Below the pieces are notes generated by a model that was not told the DNA's origin, ran no database searches, and was given only the letters and a program-made list of their open reading frames with translations. From Cannabis sativa (taxonomy: Eukaryota > Streptophyta > Magnoliopsida > Rosales > Cannabaceae): a DNA stretch of 64,000 bases. Of the stretch, positions 57,540-64,000 are shown in pieces; within the stretch, counting starts at the first letter, position 1; each line of letters begins with the position of its first letter. The stretch is from assembly GCF_029168945.1 (NCBI RefSeq), contig NW_026870037.1, positions 1,426,001 through 1,490,000 of the forward strand, given 5' to 3'. The translations under genes and the position numbers were made by a program.

Positions 57540-58463
57540 CTGTCACATACATTTAAAAAAATACAGTTATAATTTACAACAAAAATCTCACCGGAAAAAA
57601 ATCTTAATTAATAATTATTACTAAAACCATAAAAAATAAAACAAAAATTAATAAAACAAAAATTATTAATACTAATTAATAATTAATAATGATTAATAAT
57701 TAATAATAATATTTCATAATTAATAATAATAATTCATAATTAATAATAATTAATAATTAATAATTAATAATTAATCATAAAACAATTATTAATAAAAAAA
57801 TTAATAACACAAAAATTAATAAAACATTTGTTGATAAAACAAATAAAAAAATTAACAATTAATAATCCAATAATTTATTAAATTCATTACTCAATAATAA
57901 ATAAAATAATTCTTAAAAAATTAACTAAAATAAACATTATTAAATAATAAATAATAATAAACAAAAAAAACACGTCGGGTCCGATGGGGGTCCGATTGGT
58001 CCGACCATCGGACCCACATGGTGGACCGTCGGACCCATGTTCAAAAAAAAAAAAAAATTAAAAATAGACATAAGGCCCGATGGGGGGTCCGACCATCAGA
58101 CCCACTTGGGGACCATCGGGCCAGGATTAAAAAATTAAAAAAAAAAAAGGAAAAATAGCCTCGGGTCCGATGGGGTCCGACCATCAGACCCTCTTGATGG
58201 ACCATCGGACCCATCGGGCCATTACCCCTGCGAACCAAATTTTTCCACACATCGGGCCCCCATCGGCCCAGCATCAGATCCCATCGGGCCCGATGGAAAA
58301 AAATGCAGAAAACCAGCAAATTCCAATTTTCACATGCAGCAAACATTTTAACAGAAAAAATACCCAAATAACAGCAACAATAGACAGATCAAGCAACAAA
58401 AACAACATTCTTAATTAAATATAACAACAACAAACAATATTTTAAAAAAAATTAATTACTTAC
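57540..58463 (-). other. First intron of the MULE transposase gene: AT-rich DNA then GGTCCGATGGG motifs
   Basis: GTAAGT at 58463 and ACAG at 57543-57540 bound it. 57560-57960 is TAATTAATAATT-like low-complexity DNA; 57970-58300 is rich in GGGTCCGATGGGG and CCATCGGACCC. The same order, counted from the element end, is found in the first intron of the Ulp1 gene at the opposite end. Confidence 0.65.
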
Positions 58464-58791
58464 CCATTAATGGAGCTTGTAGTGTTCTAGGTTCTAACGT
58501 GGTGGATTTGTGTGGGGGATCCCTAGTGTGGTGCCTTGTAGTGTGGAAGGTTGTAGGTTTAGTGTATTAATGAGTGAAGAGAAGAAAAAAAAAATTTGGT
58601 GGTGGTGAAGGTAGGAGTTCGGGTGGGGAAGGGATTGATGAGAAGAGAAGGTTGGGGTGGGTACATGTAATTAGGGGTATTATGGGGAAAACAAAAAAAA
58701 ATGTCATATATAACAAATTATGTTAAGTATAAGTTTAGGGGAAAAATTATAAGGTAATGTAAGCATATTAATTCAAATTTCCCTAATTGAA

Positions 58792-59760
58792 GATAGCATT
58801 TGTCTAAAAAATTGTAGATAAGAAAATTAATGGTAGTCATTGGTGGATTTCAATCTTCATTTGCTTCAATAGAGACAATAGTGTAATTTTTATATTTTGC
58901 ACTTTTCATTCTAGCCGGGTCCGCATATATCTGGATTGTCCATTTTTTCGTTGATAAATTGAATATGGTAGAGTGTCGACAAAAAGTGAAAACAATGTTT
59001 AACAAAAAGTGATAGTATTCTATAACAAAATACTATTAAATTATTTTAAAATACAATATTTTATTAAAATAAAACTCTATACGATTAAAATTTCATATTT
59101 ATCTTTATTCAAAAAGAAAAAAAAAATTGATAAAAAAGAAAAAAAAAATGAAAAGTTTCTATTATTATTATCTCTACTGCCTTTCTAGATGTGAATGATA
59201 GTTTCTTCTTTCTTCCATATTCTTCTTTATTTTTTGTATATTGTGTTTGCAACATATATGTAAATTATTACGTAAATTTAAAAAACTTTGCTCCTGGAAA
59301 CTAATGCATATGTCGAGCACTTAGAATCATTTGTTAGCTGTAAACTTTGTTGGGTTTTTTTCGCCATTGATGTTTGGTTTTGTGAACTTTGATAAAAGTC
59401 ACGCTTCTTTTTTATTATTATTACTTATATATTTTGTTATTAAGTTGTGAAGAAGAAAAAAAGAGAACTGCGGATTGGAATATTATGTGTGATCCTATGA
59501 GAATGTCCAAATTGTAATAGAAAAATGAATACAATAAATAATTAAAGAAAACTCAATCGTAGATGTACAACAGCAAAAACCCAATCGTATTTTTTTGAAT
59601 TTAATGGGCTTTATTTTATTTATTTTATTATATATAAATAAAAAGTGAAATTTCTCATAAACTATTTTATTTTTAATACAAATAAGAAGTTACCTATGAA
59701 TTTTTCATAAACTAAGAATTTTGTTATATAGGCACACTTTATATAGAATATATATATATA
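58792..59760. other. Intergenic AT-rich DNA, no gene seen
   Basis: Sequence to the right of the MULE target duplication. It shows no frame above background and no recognisable element. Confidence 0.5.
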
Positions 59761-60649
59761 TGGGACACTTCTTAATGGGTAATACCCATTGATGAGAACT
59801 AAAAAAAATTAATAAGGTAATAATCTAATAACTTTTTATGGCAAGTTTCTAAAAATTATTTTTTTCAAAAAAAAAATTATTTTTATTTTTTATAAAATTG
59901 AAAATAATAATTACAACTAATAATTTGAAAAAAAAATTATAATTTTTTTTAAAAATTAATTAAAATTACTACTTTATTATTTTATAAAATTATGAGTTTA
60001 TTAATAATTTATTATTGTAAACTAAAAATCATTTACATGTATATTAATGTGTTTTATTTTATTAGAAGAATAGGAGCTTGATTGTGGAATCCAATTGTCT
60101 TAATATTATTCATATTCTTAAAAATAAAACGCTACAATACTTCTTAGTTCTTACTTAGGCTATCATTGTTAGAAAAATATTATTATCATCCAATGATTTT
60201 TTTGATATTACCATGAATCATTCTCCTAGAATAACTAATGAGGTGTTGTTCATTATTTATATTTTTAGGATTAGAAGATGATAATCTTGTCTAGGAGTCA
60301 AATATAATTTTCAGTAATGCAATTTAGAATTTTAGTATGAAGAAATTTTATAAAAAGATAAATATACACTTTTTTTTCTCTTTTTAATCTATAAAATGAT
60401 TTTTATTGAAAAAAATAGTTTGTTAATTTTTTTAGGGTGTTTTATTTTTTAAATAACAATTCCATTTATAAATTTTTTTATTTCTATTAATAGTTTTATC
60501 TATTTTAGGAATATAGAGAATAACAAAATAGGAAATATTAATTTTTTAATATTTAATTAATGATGATAAATATCAACCATTAGATATTTGATCCAATGGT
60601 CAAGAATAAAATACCCATACATGGGTAATACCCATTAAGAGCATACCCA
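59761..60649. mobile_element. MITE with palindromic AATGGGTAATACCCATT ends, copy 1
   Basis: The left end TGGGACACTTCTTAATGGGT pairs with the reverse complement of the right end ACCCATTAAGAGCATACCCA. The inner end of each TIR includes the palindrome AATGGGTAATACCCATT. Both borders lie in TATATA runs, so a TA target duplication is possible but cannot be proven. No protein is encoded. Confidence 0.7.
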
Positions 60650-60669
60650 TATATATATATGCATATATA

Positions 60670-61089
60670 TGGAACACTTCTTAATGGGTACTACCCATTG
60701 ATAGATAAAAAATAAATTTAATTAAATATTAATTTTAAAAATATTAAGCCATTAAATTTTAATCCGATGGTGAATAATAAAAGAGAAATTTAAATTTCTA
60801 CGCTTAAATTAGCTACTTAATTAAAGAAAATATCAAAAAAATACATATTTTTACACTATATCAAAAATAAGTTTATATGAAAAATATTTAAGTAAAACTC
60901 AATATTTTTTTATCATTTTTTTGCTGAATTTTTTTTATTATTATTTTCTTTTCAGCCGATGAAATAACCTCAACCCATATAATGAAAAAAAATGAGAGAT
61001 TTTTCTAATTAAATAGAAAAATTAAACATAAAAGCTCCATTTTTTTAATATTACCTATTCATGGGTAATACCCATTAAAAGTGCATCTA
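60670..61089. mobile_element. MITE with palindromic ends, copy 2
   Basis: Ends TGGAACACTTCTTAATGGGT and the reverse complement of CCCATTAAAAGTGCATCTA match copy 1, which ends only about 20 bp to the left. The interior is shorter and diverged. Confidence 0.65.
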
Positions 61090-61292
61090 TATATATATAT
61101 ATATGTACATACCCATCTTTCAAAAAAAAAAAAAATTGTACATACCTAAACTACCCGATTATAATATAGTTGAGTGTTATTATTATTTCAATCCAACCTA
61201 AAAAAAATTATAACAAATTATTAAAGTTTTTATTTTTACCTTATTACTGAAATTCGAAACTAATACCGACTAAACTTTGACCACCACGCACA

Positions 61293-61958
61293 ACTACAAG
61301 AAAACAATCTTAACAATCTAGGAAAATCCTAAAAAAATTTACAAAATAAAATATAAAAACAATTTACATTAATAAAATTATTAGAGATTATATTTATACC
61401 TTAGTGGACGTTGAGATTCAATGATTTCTCCACCAAAAGCGGCAGCCGAAGCTACAATCACCACCTCTAAGCTCAGTTTATCCTAAAAAATCAAACAAAA
61501 GATGATCAAATTACGAGAATATATTTTTGGGTATGAAAAAGGCAAGTTTTTTGAAAAATGGATAAAAACATATGAAAAATGAAGAAATGGGGGATGGAAG
61601 GCGGTGGTTGGGTGAGGGTCTTGTGAAAGAGTTGTTGGTTATTTTCTTTGGGGAGAAGACGAAGTGAGGAAAAGGAAGGGTTGATCATGGTTATATAAAC
61701 CCTATGTCATCATTTATTTTGTAATGACCGATGACATAGGGAACACGCGTCAGCCAATGCGTGTCCCTATGTCATCGATTATTACAAAATAACTAATGCC
61801 ATGAGTGTTTTCATTAAAATTCATCCCTCTATGGCGTCGGTTATTACAAAATAACTAATGCCATATGTCTTTTTCATTCTAGACTCACTCTATGGTGTTA
61901 GTTAGCTTCCTTTTTGTATTTATTAGCTCAAAAAACTACCTCTAAAGGCTTCTTTTGT
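61293..61958. mobile_element. Probable non-autonomous CACTA relic
   Basis: The left side has ACTACAAGAAAA and the right side TTCTTTTGTAGTAGT, the reversed CACTA-type terminus. Inside, near 61710-61785, GATGACATAGGGAACACGCGT and ATGCGTGTCCCTATGTCATC form a strong inverted repeat, and TATGTCAT/ATGCCAT motifs recur towards the right end, as in CACTA subterminal zones. A short region at 61400-61690 could be a remnant of coding or promoter DNA. No target duplication is clear. Confidence 0.5.
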
Positions 61959-61978
61959 AGTAGTACAAATAAATTTAC

Positions 61979-62352
61979 GGGTAAATACCATTTTGGACCC
62001 TGTGTTTTGTAAAAATTACCAATTAGATCTTTTATTTTGTTAAATGACAAAATAGACTCTCTATTTTGTTAAATGGTAAAATAGGACCTTGAGCTCAATT
62101 TTCAACAATTTTATTTTTTAATGTAATCAACTTTAAGACAATTTCTAACACGAACAGATATAGAAAATGTAACTAGTTTCGTCATAACATCTCTAGATCG
62201 AATTATTATTAAGTTTTATTTTGACAAAAAAATCAGTTTAGGGTCTTATTTGTACAATTTTAGAAAATACAGGGTCCATCTTGTCATTTAACAAAATAGA
62301 AGGTCCAATTAGTAACTTTTACAAAATACAGGGTTCAAAATGATATTTACCC
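61979..62352. mobile_element. MULE-type MITE with perfect 9-bp target duplication
   Basis: TIRs of about 80 bp (GGGTAAATACCATTTTGGACC... against the reverse complement of GGTTCAAAATGATATTTACCC). The duplication TAAATTTAC occurs at 61970-61978 and 62353-62361. It belongs with the older copy at 23895-24268. Non-coding. Confidence 0.85.
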
Positions 62353-62432
62353 TAAATTTACTCAGTTTGGTAAAATTATTAAAACTACAAAGAAGAATAT
62401 ATTTCACTTATAATTAACTTCAAAATTACATA

Positions 62433-63212
62433 TGTTGACCGAGGTTTTCGGCAACTAATAAAATATGATTATACTATTGAGCTGTAAGAAAGTGAGAGAA
62501 GGATTTTTACGTGGTTGGGGCGTTAATGAGCCTTAGTCCACGAGTCTTTGTTATTTATGGATGTATTTAATACATAATTTATGCTTGGGAGAATGTCACC
62601 CTTATAAATACAGAGAATGTTCTTGGTGAGTATTTACTCTTCTTGCTCATATGCAGCCCAAGATTCTCGATCACATTTAATGAGCTTTGAGGGGGTATTT
62701 ATAGTGTTTTGGTGGGGTAATCCCTAGAATTGTTCTTACAAGTGTATCTGTAAGTATCCATAAAGTTGGGTATTCCCAATGAATATACCATGGGTGATGC
62801 ATGGTCAAATCCCTAGGTGTTGTAGGGTTTTTATGAAGAATGTCCTTTTTGCCTTGTGATTGATGTGACTCTTCGCAGTGTAGCCGTCGCTAGACTTAAA
62901 TGATCATTACTGTGGCGCTGCTGGTTGGAGGTTGTGCCGTCAGACTTTATTGCATGTTGCGATCTCAACACGCTTCCTCCCATGCAGCATTAAATGCGAC
63001 TTGATGGCTCAGGAGAAGCCTGACACCTCACGGAGAGGCTTTATGCTATGCGAGCTTCCGAGAGCACCTTGTCCTCCGGGTGCCTCCTCCGGGACCTATG
63101 CCCAGGGTATTTCCTAGCGGCATACAAAGACTTAGTGAATATTTATAAATTATCTGATCCACGTGTCCCTGTCCAGTTGGTCAACGTATATTGGGTGAAA
63201 TCAAGGGCAACA
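62433..63212 (-). repeat. Gypsy 3' LTR of the second copy
   Basis: About 780 bp, with the TATA box region GGTATTTATAGTG near 62695. The preceding five bases are ACATA; the matching target duplication would lie outside the window. Confidence 0.9.
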
Positions 63213-63542
63213 TTTACCCCCCAAGCCTTGTTTATTTGAAAAATAAACCAAGGCTTGTTCAGGTGCCTCCGGTTGACTCCTCGGTTTCTCGGCACGAGCT
63301 TAGAGCGCGTGAGGGTGTATTTAATGATGGCATTAAATGCAGCGATTCGCTTTTTGCAGAAGTCGATTCGTTTCATGCCCATTGATTGATGCGGCGCATT
63401 AATGGTGTCAGACGTATACTCAAACGTTTCCACCGCCTCTATTGCAAATCAATCTGGCCTGTTGATCTTTGGGTATTCGAATCGTGCGTTTGCCTCACCG
63501 TTGGATTGGTAGGTGGTGACGCCTGTTCCTCATGCACTTTTG

Positions 63543-63552
63543 CCTATAAAAG
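63543..63552 (+). promoter_or_regulatory. TATA box of the antisense gene in the second gypsy copy
   Basis: CCTATAAAAG followed by CCACCATCTTTCCTTCATTT, as at 38311. A leader-exon donor-like TTGTAAGTTTCTTGC follows near 63748, matching CTGTAAGT at 38517. Confidence 0.6.
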
Positions 63553-64000
63553 CCACCATCTTTCCTTCATTTCGGTTACTTCCCATTTCTTGCCAACTTT
63601 GCTCGAATTTCCTAAAGAGAAAATCCTTGAACCCAGCACGAAACCTTTGAACACTTTGCCATTTTCCCAGTTCTTCCTTGCTTGCTGCTATTAGTCCTTC
63701 TCATCTTTACTCGACTCACATCAGGACCCCCAGTTCAACACTTCATTGTAAGTTTCTTGCATCCTTTGGTACTGACATGCTTTTACTTGTTCTGTTTGTT
63801 CTTTTCTGGGTTCGCATTTGAGATTTCTGGGTATGCAAGTGTTTAAGTCCTTTATGCATTTTGTTATGCGTTTACTGCTTTAGTTGTAGGATTGCCATTA
63901 GCATGCCTCTGTTATTATTGTGCATTTTCATTGTAGAAGACCATACGCTCTTCGTTCAATGGTTGTTAATGGCATAAAATGGGGTCTTTTCTTTTTTGTT

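Larger units (their letters stand above)
54115..58467 (-). pseudogene. MULE transposase gene, with stops and a CutA retrocopy inside
   Basis: The predicted first exon is only ATGG (58467-58464), followed by GTAAGT; the acceptor at 57541-57540 restores the frame, giving MGSTVNACVMYNGVWEF. The N-terminal MuDR-type domain runs to 57064, where TAA (57063-57061) interrupts, directly followed by an in-frame ATG. A Pro/Thr-rich segment leads to DHSHYIS, where the CutA retrocopy is inserted. Beyond it the frame continues with a zinc-type MuDR domain (WYVTCKDTDCGWRLRAKK), the DDE core (VCIDGSFLKTRYGG, FVSDRHQSIV, HGACYHHI, NWAESFNN), then TAG near 54546, a SWIM zinc finger (CTCGLFQCMNFPCPHA) and a terminal CCHC knuckle (CSMCGAKGHNRSTC). 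It would catalyse MULE transposition; this copy is dead. Confidence 0.88.
27171..58783. mobile_element. Kaonashi-type MULE carrying Ulp1-like and transposase genes, 31.6 kb with nested elements
   Basis: The left end GGGAAATTTGAATT...CTTACATTACC at 27171 is the inverted match of the right end at 58783, and weaker similarity continues for about 130 bp (TATATGAC, then ACCCCT blocks). The target duplication is TAATTGAA (27163-27170 and 58784-58791), or nine bases if the next G is counted. Genes run inward from both ends: a DUF1985/Ulp1 gene on plus and a MULE transposase gene on minus, converging near 53.9-54.1 kb. MULEs with ULP-like genes are known as Kaonashi elements. Without the nested copia, the element would be about 9.5 kb. 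Both genes carry stops, so this copy is not autonomous. Confidence 0.9.
62433..64000 (-). mobile_element. Second copy of the gypsy element, 3' part only, cut by window end
   Basis: The LTR at 62433-63212 (TGTTGACCGAGG...GGGCAACA) is followed by the same purine tract (TTTACCCCCCAAGCC) and then by sequence collinear with 37879-38770. It is visibly more diverged from the first copy than that copy's LTRs are from each other. The coding part lies beyond the window. Confidence 0.9.

Overview
The window is plant nuclear DNA, almost certainly from a dicot. It is AT-rich and full of spliced genes, LINEs, CACTA, Mutator-like (MULE), Ty1/copia and Ty3/gypsy elements, with phytocystatin genes and a eukaryotic tRNA gene. 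I cannot name the species from sequence alone. Most of the DNA is transposable elements inserted into one another; the recognisable non-transposon genes are two cystatin-like genes, a tRNA-Leu gene and a CutA retrocopy.

Layout. 1-1656 is the 3' end of a LINE with an A-tail, interrupted at the tail by a CACTA (En/Spm) transposon at 1657-10401. The CACTA carries an apparently intact five-exon TNPA-like gene and a broken TNP2 transposase, both on the minus strand. The LINE itself lies in a copia LTR (rest at 10405-12214), which abuts a second LINE fragment (12215-13055). 13750-18157 holds two tandem cystatin-like genes on the minus strand, with MITEs between and inside them. A third LINE (18687-22696) has landed in the upstream region of the second cystatin. 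22761-26145 carries MITEs and a non-autonomous MULE, followed by a tRNA-Leu(CAA) gene at 26315-26398.

27171-58783 is one 31.6-kb MULE of the Kaonashi type: a plus-strand DUF1985/Ulp1-protease gene and a minus-strand MULE transposase gene converge between shared terminal repeats. A 22.1-kb copia element (30181-52322, target duplication GAACC) splits the Ulp1 gene, and a 12.4-kb Tat-type gypsy element (37098-49539, target duplication ATTAC) sits inside the copia. The gypsy carries an intact, spliced antisense gene of about 992 aa although its gag-pol has several frameshifts. The MULE transposase gene is split by an intronless, full-length CutA copy flanked by a 17-bp target duplication.

58784-62432 is intergenic with two adjacent MITEs of one family, a probable CACTA relic and a MULE-type MITE with a perfect 9-bp duplication. 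From 62433 to the window end lies the 3' LTR and antisense-gene promoter region of a second gypsy copy.

Nothing points to an operon or a host pathway; the story is insertion order, gene capture and which reading frames survived. The best candidates for new biology are the intact CutA retrocopy inside a transposon, the selectively preserved antisense retrotransposon gene, and the two cystatins that lack the usual inhibitory-loop residues.
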